From SMWD01 sp964629475 (lineage in GTDB: Bacteria; Pseudomonadota; Gammaproteobacteria; Steroidobacterales; GCA-2729495), in contig CAZVQW010000012.1 in the NCBI GenBank assembly GCA_964629475.1, forward strand, positions 37,382-101,381: a DNA stretch of 64,000 nucleotides, in the 5' to 3' direction. Below, in pieces: positions 8,585 to 17,235 of the stretch. The translations under genes and the position numbers were made by a program. A model generated the notes under the pieces. The model saw nothing but the letters and a program-made list of their open reading frames with translations, made no database searches and had not been told where the DNA came from. How positions within the stretch are numbered: position 1 is the first letter of the stretch; every line of letters starts with the position of its first letter.

Positions 8585-9451
8585 TCACGCCAGCGCCATC
8601 CACCACGCTGTAGCGATGCCGCACAACGCCATGCCGCCGAGTACGGTTTCACGGCGCACGGTTGTCCGGATTGAGCGAACCTTGAGTCCGAGGATGCCGC
8701 CGGGTACGAACCCGGCGATAAAGCCGGTCAGGTGCGCGACGATATCCGTTCGCTCGGTACCGGTGCCGAGCCAGGCCAGCAGGATAATCGCGCCGACGAG
8801 TGGGGCCGCACGCCGTGCCCAGCCGGTCTGATCGAGTCGCCGCCCGAGCCATAGCCAGGCCGACAATGAACCGAGGGCGGCAAAGACCGCCGTCGAGGCG
8901 CCGATTGACGTGTGCGATGCGCGCTGCACGACTGCATTCATCAGGTTACCGACGACGCCACCGAACAGGATCATGCAGGCAGCCAGACCGCCACCGATTT
9001 CCCGTGCCAGCAGCCCGCCGAAGACCGCACCGAAACCGATATTGACCCACACATGGCCGATATCCGCATGCAACGTCAGCGCTGTCGCTGCGCGCCACCA
9101 TTGGCCTGCGTACATCAACGCAACATCGGTACGGCCGCTCTCGACCCAGTCGATGCCGAACGCATAGCGCGTCTGCAGCGAATAACACAACATCAGAAGC
9201 AGGGACCAGCCGAATGCGACAGCGCCGGCGCCCGGTTGCGCCGCCGCATGACGGGCCAACGGGCCGATACGATGATTCTCGCGTTCCCACAGGTGCAGTT
9301 GCTCCCGTGCCCGCGCCTCTTCGTGTTCCGGCACGCTCAGCCGCCAGCCAAACAACCCGTGTTCAATCTCGTGATCGATACTCATCGCCAGCAGCACGAG
9401 TGCGCGATTGCCTGTTTCCTGGGCCCGGACGGATCGATGGATAACGACCAC
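8585..9451 (-). CDS. Rhomboid-family intramembrane serine protease
   Basis: About 288 residues with six or seven hydrophobic segments. The family motifs are all present: HADIGHVWVNIGFG (HxxxN, oxyanion helix), SIGASTAVFAALG (catalytic Ser of GxS) and RTDIVAHLTGFIAGF (catalytic His). It should cleave substrates within the inner membrane; the substrate is unknown. The N-terminal cytoplasmic stretch of about 70 residues is acidic and Arg-rich. The start is uncertain: GTG 9451 lies 3 nt past the upstream gene's stop and could be coupled, while ATG 9385 (MSIDHEIEHG) is an alternative with no better Shine-Dalgarno. Confidence 0.88.
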   Translation of the reverse strand: MVVIHRSVRAQETGNRALVLLAMSIDHEIEHGLFGWRLSVPEHEEARAREQLHLWERENHRIGPLARHAAAQPGAGAVAFGWSLLLMLCYSLQTRYAFGIDWVESGRTDVALMYAGQWWRAATALTLHADIGHVWVNIGFGAVFGGLLAREIGGGLAACMILFGGVVGNLMNAVVQRASHTSIGASTAVFAALGSLSAWLWLGRRLDQTGWARRAAPLVGAIILLAWLGTGTERTDIVAHLTGFIAGFVPGGILGLKVRSIRTTVRRETVLGGMALCGIATAWWMALA

Positions 9452-9454
9452 AGA

Positions 9455-9718
9455 TCAGAACCGGTTGATCGGTCCGCGGGTCGGCTTCTTGCGCTTGGCC
9501 GGTCCGGACTGTTTCTTCCTCGCTTCCGCCGGGTCCATGCCTGCATCGACTGCATCGCGGGCAGCAGACAGACGCTTGCGACTGTATTGAATCTGCTGTG
9601 TGCGGGCGGCAATCGCACGATCCAGCCGGTCGAGTGCCGGCTCGACAGACAAATCGCCGTCCGCCAGCCGCGCTTCTAGTTCGCGCTTCTTCTCTTCCAG
9701 ATCTGCCAGCGTCGCCAA
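9455..9718 (-). CDS. Small predicted coiled-coil protein, unknown
   Basis: 87 residues, highly charged. LADLEEKKRELEARLADGD has heptad spacing, so a short coiled coil is likely, and the C-terminus is strongly basic (KKQSGPAKRKKPTRG), suggesting nucleic acid or ribosome contact. The start is TTG 9718, supported by GGAG 8 nt upstream. It ends 3 nt before the rhomboid frame and follows the NnrS gene by about 20 nt, so it probably belongs to the same transcript. I do not recognise a named family. Confidence 0.55.
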   Translation of the reverse strand: MATLADLEEKKRELEARLADGDLSVEPALDRLDRAIAARTQQIQYSRKRLSAARDAVDAGMDPAEARKKQSGPAKRKKPTRGPINRF

Positions 9719-9739
9719 TTCGATCGCTCCCCAACAGGG

Positions 9740-10930
9740 TCAACCCGAGGCGTCCGCACGCGGCTGGGTCAGGATCGGCCAGTACACCCAGATGAAAATT
9801 ACGAACGTAACGATCCAGCCAACGGCGGCAATCTCGACTGAGCGCATGTATTGCTCCCCAAGTAACGGGCCAAGCAACCGGGCAACGATGGCGAGTGTCA
9901 GCATGAAATAAGCGACGACAGTCAGCCGTGCGGCATGCAATGGCCTTCCTGTGTGGCCAAGAGAAACGCGGGTCGTCATCGCCAGAATCATGCTGCCGAC
10001 ACCACCCATGGTTAATGCATGCAACGCAACCGATACCGGATAAGTCGACTGGAATGCAGACCACGCAATCAGGGCATAACCGATCGGTAGCCACCCGTAC
10101 GCAACGTGCAATATGAGCAGCAACGGTTCGGAACGTGTCACGAGACCGCACCAGCGACTCAAACGAAATGCATGTACGACGGCTGCGGCAATTGCCACGA
10201 CGCCGGTTAACGGACTCACCGGGGCGAATGTCACCGCGATGCCCGTGATGACGGTCAGAATCAACGTGGCCAATTCAACCGGAGCCGTGCTGCGCGGGGA
10301 TCGCTGCCCCTCTTGCAAGCGTCCTTGCCCCTGGAGCCAGTTCGCCGTAAAACTAGGCACGATACGGCCCGCGATTGCCGTGATCAGCACGAGTACAACA
10401 TGAATCATCAGTAACAGAACCGTCCGGTCGAGACCCGTTCCTGCCTGAGTGCCGGCGGCGCCGACATGGTAAAGCACATCCAGCACGGCAATCGAGGTGA
10501 TGATGCCGACGATGATGAAGTTGCGACGATTCCCCGCGGCCATGACCTCGCGGGCAAAAAAGAAACTCAATAACACCGGGAACAACAGGTCGAGCAACGC
10601 AACCAGCCCTAACGGCAGAATCCCTACCAACGCCATTGCGAAGCGGCCGGCAAGCCATGCCGCAACGAGCCAGCCGAGTGGTGCGCCGTGCAACCGGGTC
10701 CGGCCGGTCCACATCGCGACGGCTGTCATGGCAAAGCCGGCGACAATGGCCATCGCAAAGCCGAACAGCATTTCGTGGGCATGCCACAGCATCGGATTGA
10801 CCTGTGATGCAACGGGGCCGACTCCGGCCAGCGCCATGATCCACAGCACCATGACAATGATCGAGCACAGTGAGCCGAGCAGGAAAAACGGTCGGAACGC
10901 ATAACTGAGTAGTTCGGTGAAAATTTGCAT
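9740..10930 (-). CDS. NnrS family membrane heme/copper protein
   Basis: 396 residues from ATG 10930 with about 12 hydrophobic segments. SYAFRPFFLLGSLCSI at the N-terminus and WHAHEMLFGFAMAIVAGFAMTAVAMWTGR are hallmark NnrS sequences, followed by HALTMGGVGSMILAMTTRVSLGHTGRPL. NnrS proteins protect against nitric oxide stress and are often regulated by NO sensors. GAGGA sits 4 nt before ATG 10930; the longer frame to 11005 has no ribosome site and would overlap the promoter of the divergent radical SAM gene. No denitrification genes are visible nearby. Confidence 0.9.
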   Translation of the reverse strand: MQIFTELLSYAFRPFFLLGSLCSIIVMVLWIMALAGVGPVASQVNPMLWHAHEMLFGFAMAIVAGFAMTAVAMWTGRTRLHGAPLGWLVAAWLAGRFAMALVGILPLGLVALLDLLFPVLLSFFFAREVMAAGNRRNFIIVGIITSIAVLDVLYHVGAAGTQAGTGLDRTVLLLMIHVVLVLITAIAGRIVPSFTANWLQGQGRLQEGQRSPRSTAPVELATLILTVITGIAVTFAPVSPLTGVVAIAAAVVHAFRLSRWCGLVTRSEPLLLILHVAYGWLPIGYALIAWSAFQSTYPVSVALHALTMGGVGSMILAMTTRVSLGHTGRPLHAARLTVVAYFMLTLAIVARLLGPLLGEQYMRSVEIAAVGWIVTFVIFIWVYWPILTQPRADASG

Positions 10931-10992
10931 AGTCCTCAAAAAATCCTGATCCGGTAACGGTATAACCGGGCGACCACATGCCGCCGGCACAC

Positions 10993-10998
10993 TATAAT
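10993..10998 (+). promoter_or_regulatory. Perfect -10 box (TATAAT) directly upstream of a start codon
   Basis: TATAAT lies 5 nt before the ATG of the radical SAM gene. Transcription would begin at about the A of the ATG, giving a leaderless mRNA, and no Shine-Dalgarno site is present in the gap. A weak -35 (GCGACC, matching three positions of TTGACA) is at the correct 17-nt spacing. The upstream part of this 70-bp gap also serves the divergent NnrS gene. Confidence 0.5.
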
Positions 10999-11003
10999 AC
11001 GGC

Positions 11004-11885
11004 ATGCGCTATATAGAACCGCTGTTTCGTCCGCCGTCCGAGGCCCGTTCGCTGATCCTGCAGGTCACCAACGGCTGCTCGTGGAACCGCTGCACGTTCT
11101 GTGACATGTATACCCAGCCACAGAAGAAATTCCGCCCGATGCCACAGGCGGACATCGACACCGAGCTGGCAGCCGTCGCAGCCGCCGGAGCACCAGTCCG
11201 CCGCATCTTCCTTGCCGACGGGGACGCAATGACATTATCCGTGCGGCGTCTGAAAGCAATTCTCGAAAGTATCAACCGGCACCTGCCGGATGTTCAGCGC
11301 GTCGCATCCTACTGCCTGCCACGCAACATCAGCAAGAAATCCGTCGACGAACTTGCCGAGCTCCGGGCCATGGGGCTCAGCCTGTTCTATGTCGGCTGTG
11401 AGAGCGGTGATGATCTCGTGCTCGATCGCGTGCAAAAGGGTGAAACCTTCGCGACTTCGCTGTCTGCGCTGCAAAAAATCAAGGCCGCCGGTGCGAAAAG
11501 CTCCGTCATGATCCTCAATGGCATGGGCGGCACCCGCTATAGCGAACAACACGCCCTGAACTCGGCACGCCTGATGAACGAGGCACAACCGGAATACCTA
11601 TCGACGCTGGTCGTCAGTTTTCCGCTCGGCATGGAGCGCTACGAGGCCGGATTTAATGGTGAATTCGAGCCTCTTGATCAGGCGGGCCTGTTTCGAGAAA
11701 TGTACCAGCTACTCGATGCACTGGACCTGGAACAGACGATCTTCCGCAGCGATCATGCATCGAATTATCTGTCGCTCAAGGGAACGCTCGGCAAGGACAA
11801 GGAAAAACTGCTGAACAGCGTGCGTATGGCAATAGAACGGCCCGACGACGCGAATCTGCGCGCCGAGTGGCAACGGGGGTTGTAG
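11004..11885 (+). CDS. Radical SAM enzyme, uncharacterised family
   Basis: 293 residues. The cluster motif is GCSWNRCTFCDMY, which is the Cx4Cx2C variant of the radical SAM signature seen in a family with the pattern GCSxNxCTFC. A GDAMTLS segment and SYCLPRNI follow, and FYVGCESGDDLVLDRVQKGET fits the TIM-barrel core with SAM contacts. No B12-binding or extra cluster domain is visible. Substrate unknown. It is divergent from the NnrS gene and has no Shine-Dalgarno site. A REP-like half repeat follows the stop. Confidence 0.8.
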   Translation: MRYIEPLFRPPSEARSLILQVTNGCSWNRCTFCDMYTQPQKKFRPMPQADIDTELAAVAAAGAPVRRIFLADGDAMTLSVRRLKAILESINRHLPDVQRVASYCLPRNISKKSVDELAELRAMGLSLFYVGCESGDDLVLDRVQKGETFATSLSALQKIKAAGAKSSVMILNGMGGTRYSEQHALNSARLMNEAQPEYLSTLVVSFPLGMERYEAGFNGEFEPLDQAGLFREMYQLLDALDLEQTIFRSDHASNYLSLKGTLGKDKEKLLNSVRMAIERPDDANLRAEWQRGL

Positions 11886-11912
11886 GAGCCGCTTCCTGCG
11901 CCCTTCCTGACG
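11883..11912 (+). repeat. REP-like half element
   Basis: The sequence at the stop codon of the radical SAM gene reads GTAGGAGCCGCTTCCTGCG, similar to one arm of the larger hairpins at 21128, 36663 and 57268. The second arm is not present. It is most likely a degenerate member of that family. Confidence 0.35.
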
Positions 11913-11919
11913 CAGAGAG

Positions 11920-12507
11920 TTACCCTGGCTTTCCAGGACCCTTGTAATGCGTTTCGACAAAGCCCTTTAGCTGTGCGATGCGATCGCGCCAGGCCGCAAA
12001 ATTCGGATAGGCCGAATAATCGAGTGATCGACCGAGTTTAGTCAACGTATAGGCCGCAATCGCAAAATCCGCGACGCTGAGTTCACCGCAAACATAGTCT
12101 TTATCCTGTAACTGAATATCAAGCACCTTAAACAACGGCGCCAGAAGAGATTCCGCGTTCGTTTCTTCGCCGGTTTTCAGCTGCCCCATCGCCGGCATCA
12201 GGTGGGAACTTTGCCAGTGCAGCCATCGATCGACGTCGGCACGCCCTCTGGGATCCGTCGGCAATGCGTTTGTCTCGGGGAACACGGTCGCCAGGTAAGT
12301 CAGAATCGCATTCGATTCCCACAGACTGAACGCTCCATCGACGAGCACCGGTACCTTGCCCATCGGGTTCATGGTCAGGAACTCGTCGGTCTTGTTTTCC
12401 TGCTCGCGGAAATTGACCTGGTGAATCTCGACATCGAGATCGAAATGTTTGATGAACGCCTCGACCTTGCGATTGTTCGGTGTAATGAAAAACGAATGCA
12501 GTAACAC
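11920..12507 (-). CDS. Glutathione S-transferase family protein
   Basis: 195 residues. The N-terminal thioredoxin fold has the cis-Pro loop MGKVPVLVDG and the glutathione-binding SNAILTYL motif. The all-helical C-terminal domain has LSVADFAIAAYT (the N-capping box) and YPNFAAWRDRI. The likely catalytic Ser lies in SFFITPNNRKV. GTG 12507 has GGGAGA about 8 nt upstream. It would act in cytosolic detoxification or thiol chemistry. It is monocistronic, facing the radical SAM gene tail to tail. Confidence 0.9.
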   Translation of the reverse strand: MLLHSFFITPNNRKVEAFIKHFDLDVEIHQVNFREQENKTDEFLTMNPMGKVPVLVDGAFSLWESNAILTYLATVFPETNALPTDPRGRADVDRWLHWQSSHLMPAMGQLKTGEETNAESLLAPLFKVLDIQLQDKDYVCGELSVADFAIAAYTLTKLGRSLDYSAYPNFAAWRDRIAQLKGFVETHYKGPGKPG

Positions 12508-12548
12508 GCTCTGTCTCCCAGGTCGCTGTCAGCTTAATACTACCTCAC

Positions 12549-12592
12549 AAAAAAAGGGTCGAACCGAGGTTTTTGAAACCCCGATTCGACCC
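12549..12592 (-). terminator. Rho-independent terminator of the porin gene
   Basis: On the minus strand an imperfect hairpin (outer arms at 12585-12592 and 12556-12563, inner pairs from 12565 to 12583) is followed by seven T residues (12555 down to 12549). It lies about 60 bp past the porin stop codon. Arms are GGGTCGAA/TTCGACCC with an inner GGTTT/AAACC. Confidence 0.8.
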
Positions 12593-12610
12593 CGGTTACT
12601 CAAATTCGCC

Positions 12611-12641
12611 CGGGGTCAGAGTCGCACAGACTCTGGCCCCG
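12611..12641. repeat. Inverted repeat next to the porin terminator
   Basis: Arms at 12611-12623 and 12629-12641 pair over 13 positions with one G-U type mismatch (CGGGGTCAGAGTC and GACTCTGGCCCCG) around a 5-nt loop. No T run follows on either side. It resembles the GGGGTCAGAGTC palindromes common in proteobacterial intergenic DNA. Confidence 0.55.
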
Positions 12642-12654
12642 TTTGAACATCAGT

Positions 12655-13932
12655 TCAGAATGCTGCCGTTAGCATCAACCATGCTTTCGTGATGTCATTG
12701 CCGCCTATATCGTCATCAGCATCGAACATCGCGATTTTACCGAGGACCGAGTAATGCTTGCCGAGCGGCCATTTCGCCAGGAAATCGATCTCGGTACCGT
12801 AATCGATGCTACCCACATCCGACGAGAAGTCATGCAGAACCAGCTTCAGCGTACCTTTCGACACCTTGGCCGATGCGGCGATATAGGTATCCTCCAGGCC
12901 GTTGGCCGGCGTTCCGAGGAACTGATCTGCCCAGCCGTTATGAGCATGCAGCGTCGCAAGCGGTGTCTTGAATCCCACACCATTATCGGACTCGAGCACC
13001 TCGTAACCGGCTTTAATGGAAAACTGATTCCATTTGAAGCCGAGTTCGCCGAGCATGTAATCGGTATCGTAATCTAAAGCGCTGTCCTCGTAGTCTTTCT
13101 GCGTCGCATACTCGGCCGCATAAGTGATGGCCATGCCATCGCCGATCTTCGGTGCGCCGGATATCCGAACTCCATACGTTTCATTAGAGTTATTGTGGGC
13201 AGAGGCAAGGCCGGATTTGTCATCGAGGTCCAGCAAGTAGCCATAAACCGACACGGACAGTGCGCCATTCAGTGTATAAGCGGCATCAATGATATGGGAA
13301 TCACTTCTGAAAACATCTGCAGCCTTACCGGTACCACTCTCCGGGCCAAAAATCCGGTTGACCTGGTCGAGATAGGCGTAGTTGGCCGAGAAGTTGCCGC
13401 CCTTGTAATTCGCGGACAACGCATCATAGGTCTGCTCGTTCTGACGCCAGCCAACGTTACCGATGAACCGGGCATTACCACGGATGATCCGCTGCCGGCC
13501 ACCGACGATGGTCGTATCTTTCAGTCCCGAGTACGTCAAGGCAGCGATGTTCAGGTTCGTGCCCTTCGGATCAGCTACGGTCGGATACTGGCCCTGGCCG
13601 TTACGCGTGCTGTTGTAGTTGCTCGCAACGATTGTATGCACGTCATCCATGTTGAGCGTGACATCGAGATCATTCCACTTCGCCGTCCTGAAGACGAGTC
13701 TCGTCCGCAGCGTTGAAGCGTTAGCGTCTTTGGCCATGCCATCCTGATCGACAAACTCGTAGCGATAGCGAAAATTTACGTCAAACTCGCCGTTCTTGAA
13801 CGTATCGACCATCTGGTCGCCAAAATTATCCGCGACCGATGCCGGCGCCCATGCCACCATGACAGCTGCCATGGCAATCGCTATGAGCCTGCCGCTAGTG
13901 CGACGATGCTCTTTTATTGTAAAAATTTTCAT
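12655..13932 (-). CDS. Outer-membrane porin-like beta-barrel (alginate-export/porin type)
   Basis: 425 residues from ATG 13932, with a signal peptide (RRTSGRLIAIAMAAVMVAWAPASVA). The rest alternates hydrophobic and polar residues in strands, contains DFLAKWPLGKHYSVLGKIAMFDADD near the end, and finishes in an aromatic residue (LTAAF), typical for BamA recognition. The opening VNFRYRYEFVDQDG and TLRTRLVFRTAKW are typical of alginate-export-like barrels. AAGGAAGG precedes the ATG. The barrel probably carries a small solute; the substrate cannot be told from sequence. A strong terminator follows, so it is a single-gene unit. Confidence 0.82.
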   Translation of the reverse strand: MKIFTIKEHRRTSGRLIAIAMAAVMVAWAPASVADNFGDQMVDTFKNGEFDVNFRYRYEFVDQDGMAKDANASTLRTRLVFRTAKWNDLDVTLNMDDVHTIVASNYNSTRNGQGQYPTVADPKGTNLNIAALTYSGLKDTTIVGGRQRIIRGNARFIGNVGWRQNEQTYDALSANYKGGNFSANYAYLDQVNRIFGPESGTGKAADVFRSDSHIIDAAYTLNGALSVSVYGYLLDLDDKSGLASAHNNSNETYGVRISGAPKIGDGMAITYAAEYATQKDYEDSALDYDTDYMLGELGFKWNQFSIKAGYEVLESDNGVGFKTPLATLHAHNGWADQFLGTPANGLEDTYIAASAKVSKGTLKLVLHDFSSDVGSIDYGTEIDFLAKWPLGKHYSVLGKIAMFDADDDIGGNDITKAWLMLTAAF

Positions 13933-14026
13933 TTTATTACCTTCCTTAATAGTTACTGTTGTCAATGAAAAAGAATCTGCTACATCAATGCGGGTTGCCA
14001 AAAAACATATAAGTAATATTTACCAG

Positions 14027-15025
14027 CTAACCTCCAGTCGATGACATAAAGCGAATGATCTGTTCCGGCTTCTCGCCAAATTCATGTCTCGCCGGCTTGA
14101 GCTTCAGCGCCTCGATGAGTGTGCTTCTCAAATCTGCATCGTCGATACCCGCACGCAGCAGCGGCCGCAGCGGAACGCTGTGCGTCTGGCCGAGGCACAA
14201 ATGCAGCGTTCCGTCGACGGACAAGCGCACGCGGTTGCAAGACTCGCAGAAATGCCGCGAGATCGGCGTGATGAAACCGATATTCGAATCGCTGCCGTCA
14301 ATGCGGAAATAATGCGCCGGTCCGCCACCCGGCATGACACTCGGCACGAGATCAAATTTTTCTTCGAGTTGCTCGCGGACGTCACTCAACGGCATGTAAT
14401 GGTGCGTGGCTGCACGGCCAGAGGAACCCATCGGCATCGTCTCGATAAATCGCAAGCTGAAGCCATGTTCGATACAGAACCCGGCCATGTTGACAAATTC
14501 ATCATCATTTCGACCCTTGAGTGCGAGCATGTTGATCTTGATCGGCGCAAAACCAGTTTGCCTGGCTGCCATCAGGCCATCGAGTACGCGATCGAAGTCA
14601 TCGTTACCGGTAATCTCCAGGAACCTGTCCCGCTGCAATGTATCGAGACTGACATTCAACCGCTCGATACCCGCACTGCGCAGAGCTTCGGCCTGGTTTG
14701 CCAGCAGCACGGCGTTCGTACTGAGCGACAAATCCTCGAGACCCGGCAACACGGATAACCGCGCTGCCAAATCCGAAATATGCTTACGCACCAGCGGCTC
14801 GCCACCGGTGATGCGTACGCGTCGAACGCCCAATTCCGCAAACACACGTATAACCCGTTCGATTTCGTCAAACGTCAGGTATTCTTCCCGCCGTTCAAAA
14901 TCGTGATTACCGTCCGGCATGCAGTACGTACAACGCAGATTGCATTTATCCGTTACCGACAGCCGCACATAATCTATCGTTCGGCCCAGCGGGTCTATCA
15001 GGCGCTTTTCGGTTGATATCTGCAT
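14027..15025 (-). CDS. moaA: GTP 3',8-cyclase, molybdenum cofactor synthesis
   Basis: 332 residues. The N-terminal radical SAM cluster is CNLRCTYCMP, followed by RITGGEPLVR and STNAVLL. The C-terminal second cluster is CESCNRVRLSVDGTLHLCLG (CxxC...C), and the protein ends in Gly-Gly, as in functional MoaA. It converts GTP to 3',8-cyclo-GTP, the first step of Moco synthesis. No other moa genes are in the window. It lies about 25 bp past the region upstream of the porin, on the same strand. Identification is safe. Confidence 0.96.
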   Translation of the reverse strand: MQISTEKRLIDPLGRTIDYVRLSVTDKCNLRCTYCMPDGNHDFERREEYLTFDEIERVIRVFAELGVRRVRITGGEPLVRKHISDLAARLSVLPGLEDLSLSTNAVLLANQAEALRSAGIERLNVSLDTLQRDRFLEITGNDDFDRVLDGLMAARQTGFAPIKINMLALKGRNDDEFVNMAGFCIEHGFSLRFIETMPMGSSGRAATHHYMPLSDVREQLEEKFDLVPSVMPGGGPAHYFRIDGSDSNIGFITPISRHFCESCNRVRLSVDGTLHLCLGQTHSVPLRPLLRAGIDDADLRSTLIEALKLKPARHEFGEKPEQIIRFMSSTGG

Positions 15026-15161
15026 ACTTAATAGTTGCGCACAGCTATAACGCTACAAATACCCTCGTAAGAAGGTATATCGCTCACGGACAGCAACTTA
15101 GCCCCGATACCTAAAAACCGGAATACGTAATATCCGTCAGCAGGATACGTATATGGGTGGA

Positions 15162-16286
15162 CTATTCTTTGCCAACCAGCGTCGGCACAGCAGGCAACAC
15201 CCATCCTTTTGATTCACGACGGGCCGGGCTCGGAATTGCATAGGCCACACGATCCTGATCGTCGCGCACCTGATTGATGTCGATACGCCAGCCCTTGTCC
15301 TCCCATTCCTGACAAAACTCCCGGTAACGCCCGATTGCTTTGTCGGCCGGCACGAGGAATTCGTTTTTGCCGGTAATCGGCGTCAATGACGGTCGCATCG
15401 GCTCCAGTACGTACCGATCCTGTTCGGCAATAAACAGGCCGCGATCTTCGAAGGTCTTGTCGTATTTCGGGTCCAGCATAAAGTTCCGCCCAAACAACAC
15501 AAAAATACGATCGAGCTTTTCATTGATCGGCGTATGGAACGCATAACCATGTAACCAGGCCTTGTCCGAGACATGGATTTTCGTCCACGTGACATTCGGA
15601 CCATGGCTACCGGATCCGGCATAGGCTACGCCTTCGCCCTCCCGGCCCGATTCAGCTCGCATGTCACTCTGGGCCATCGGCGGCGCCTGCATCGGTTTCA
15701 TGAATCCCGTTCCCCAGTCGGTATCCTCGAGTTCAAAATCCTCGACGATGTAATCCTCTTTGACACCGAGGAATCCATGCGTCGGATGGGTAAACTCATT
15801 GTGCGCCGGATCGATCGTATTTTCGACGGAGCGCTTGTAATCGATCTTCCAATCCATCGTTAACGGAATGATTCGCCAGTCCGGATCGTCGTACTCGGGT
15901 GCAGGTTGAATCGGCGGGCGTTCCGCTTCCGGCAGATCGCCGAGAAAGACAAAAACCAGTCCATATCGCTCTTCGACCGGGTAGGCATCAACCCTGGTAC
16001 GACTCGGAATCTTGGCATCCGAACCCAGCGACGGCAGACGCACGCAGGATCCGTCGCCGTTAAAAGTCCATCCGTGATACGGGCACTCCACACAATCGCC
16101 GCGAATGCGTCCGTCCGCCAATGCACCGCTGCGGTGTGAACAGGTATTGCTGACGCAACGTACTTCACCTTTAGTGTCTCGCCACACGGCAAATTGGTGC
16201 CCGAGCATGCTCACCTTGAGTGGCTTCTGCGCGCCAAAAGTAAGGTCGGAAGCCTGGCAAGCAACGTACCAGAAGTTTATATACAT
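15162..16286 (-). CDS. Rieske [2Fe-2S] aromatic ring-hydroxylating oxygenase, alpha subunit-like
   Basis: 374 residues. The Rieske cluster ligands are in CSHRSGALADG and CPYHGWTF (CxH...CxxH). The mononuclear iron site is in NTIDPAHNEFTHPTHGFLG (His pair), preceded by DWKIDYKRSVEN. The protein resembles single-component or PaO-type oxygenases such as vanillate/choline/sterol monooxygenases rather than multi-subunit dioxygenases, since no beta subunit or reductase is adjacent. ATG 16286 is backed by AGGAGA 7 nt upstream, and MYINFWYVACQ is a typical start. Substrate unknown. Confidence 0.9.
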   Translation of the reverse strand: MYINFWYVACQASDLTFGAQKPLKVSMLGHQFAVWRDTKGEVRCVSNTCSHRSGALADGRIRGDCVECPYHGWTFNGDGSCVRLPSLGSDAKIPSRTRVDAYPVEERYGLVFVFLGDLPEAERPPIQPAPEYDDPDWRIIPLTMDWKIDYKRSVENTIDPAHNEFTHPTHGFLGVKEDYIVEDFELEDTDWGTGFMKPMQAPPMAQSDMRAESGREGEGVAYAGSGSHGPNVTWTKIHVSDKAWLHGYAFHTPINEKLDRIFVLFGRNFMLDPKYDKTFEDRGLFIAEQDRYVLEPMRPSLTPITGKNEFLVPADKAIGRYREFCQEWEDKGWRIDINQVRDDQDRVAYAIPSPARRESKGWVLPAVPTLVGKE

Positions 16287-16518
16287 CGGTGCTCTCCTGT
16301 TTGATCCGGAGGATGGTCGGACTCTTGGCTGCAGATAGACGGCCGCGACCAAAATAATTTACCGAACCTATACGTGTACACCGGCAGCAATTGAGCGGTA
16401 ATACGGTCATATACGTAATAATACCCGACCGGAATCAGGCTCACTCATACAGACTTGACGTCATTTCAACTATGGAATCGATCCGCACCGGAACAACGGA
16501 GAAATACGCTTTGAAACA

Positions 16519-16537
16519 TTATATCGTGACGATATAA
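16519..16537. promoter_or_regulatory. Perfect inverted repeat, operator candidate
   Basis: TTATATCG-TGA-CGATATAA is a perfect 8-bp dyad with a 3-bp centre, 58 bp before the methyltransferase start. Its size and AT-rich symmetry are typical of a dimeric winged-helix regulator site. No regulator gene is adjacent. Confidence 0.5.
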
Positions 16538-16594
16538 ATCAGGATCGAACACGAAGATCATAGATACAGACGTTAGCAAGACCCGGAGTATCCA

Positions 16595-17215
16595 ATGAGC
16601 GGACAAAACAGAAGCGTCTTTCACAGACTGTACAAGTCGGCCAGGAAGCCGGAGGATCTGCCATGGCACGAAGCCGATCCTCCGGCCTTGCTCATCAAGG
16701 CGCTGGACCGGCGCAAAGCGCCCGGTAACGCGCTGGATATCGGCTGCGGCTCCGGGACCTACTCTATCTATATGGCGGATCGCGGCTACCGGGTCACGGC
16801 TATCGATTTCATGCCGCAGGCCATCACGATGTTGCAAAACCTTATTAAAGGACGCGACCTTACGATCGAAGCCATACAAGCGGATGTGGGCAAGTGGTCC
16901 GCGAACAAGCCGTTTGATGTCGTGCTGGATGTCGGCTGCCTGCACACACCCGGCACGATCGAAATCGGTGCATACAAGGCACAATTACTGCGCTGGCTGA
17001 CCCCGGGTGGTGATTTCATCCTGGTGCATTTCGGCCGGCGCGGCTGGTGGGACTGGTGGCCGATCGGCCCGCAGCGCGTCTATGCAGAAAAATTACACCG
17101 GCAGTTCGCACCGGAGTTTGAACTGGTCGAAGACGCGTCGGAGGTACGCCATGGCTTTCCATTATTCATGGGACGCTCTGCGCTCATCGGCCGTTACTGG
17201 TTCAGGCGCATCTGA
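16595..17215 (+). CDS. Class I SAM-dependent methyltransferase (TPMT/TehB-like)
   Basis: 206 residues. Motif I is ALDIGCGSGTYSIYMADRGY; motif II is VTAIDFMPQAI; post-motif DVVLDVGCLHT and LTPGGDFILVHFG follow. The short N-terminal FHRLYKSARKPEDLPWHEADPP with conserved Trp-His is like thiopurine/tellurite-type small-molecule methyltransferases. GGAG lies upstream of ATG 16595. The palindrome at 16519 suggests ligand-controlled expression. It is convergent with the PhyH gene, sharing a terminator-like hairpin. Confidence 0.82.
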   Translation: MSGQNRSVFHRLYKSARKPEDLPWHEADPPALLIKALDRRKAPGNALDIGCGSGTYSIYMADRGYRVTAIDFMPQAITMLQNLIKGRDLTIEAIQADVGKWSANKPFDVVLDVGCLHTPGTIEIGAYKAQLLRWLTPGGDFILVHFGRRGWWDWWPIGPQRVYAEKLHRQFAPEFELVEDASEVRHGFPLFMGRSALIGRYWFRRI

Positions 17216-17232
17216 AAATGTACTTTTTCAGA
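17211..17232. terminator. Candidate bidirectional terminator hairpin
   Basis: Arms TCTGAAAA (17211-17218) and TTTTCAGA (17225-17232) surround a 6-nt loop and span the methyltransferase stop codon in the gap between two convergent genes. The AT-rich stem is weak, so function is tentative. Confidence 0.35.
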
Positions 17233-17235
17233 CTG

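Noticed and set aside
15026..15161. Possible molybdenum cofactor riboswitch ahead of moaA
   Set aside because: The gap lacks the conserved core and pairing I would expect; not supportable by eye.
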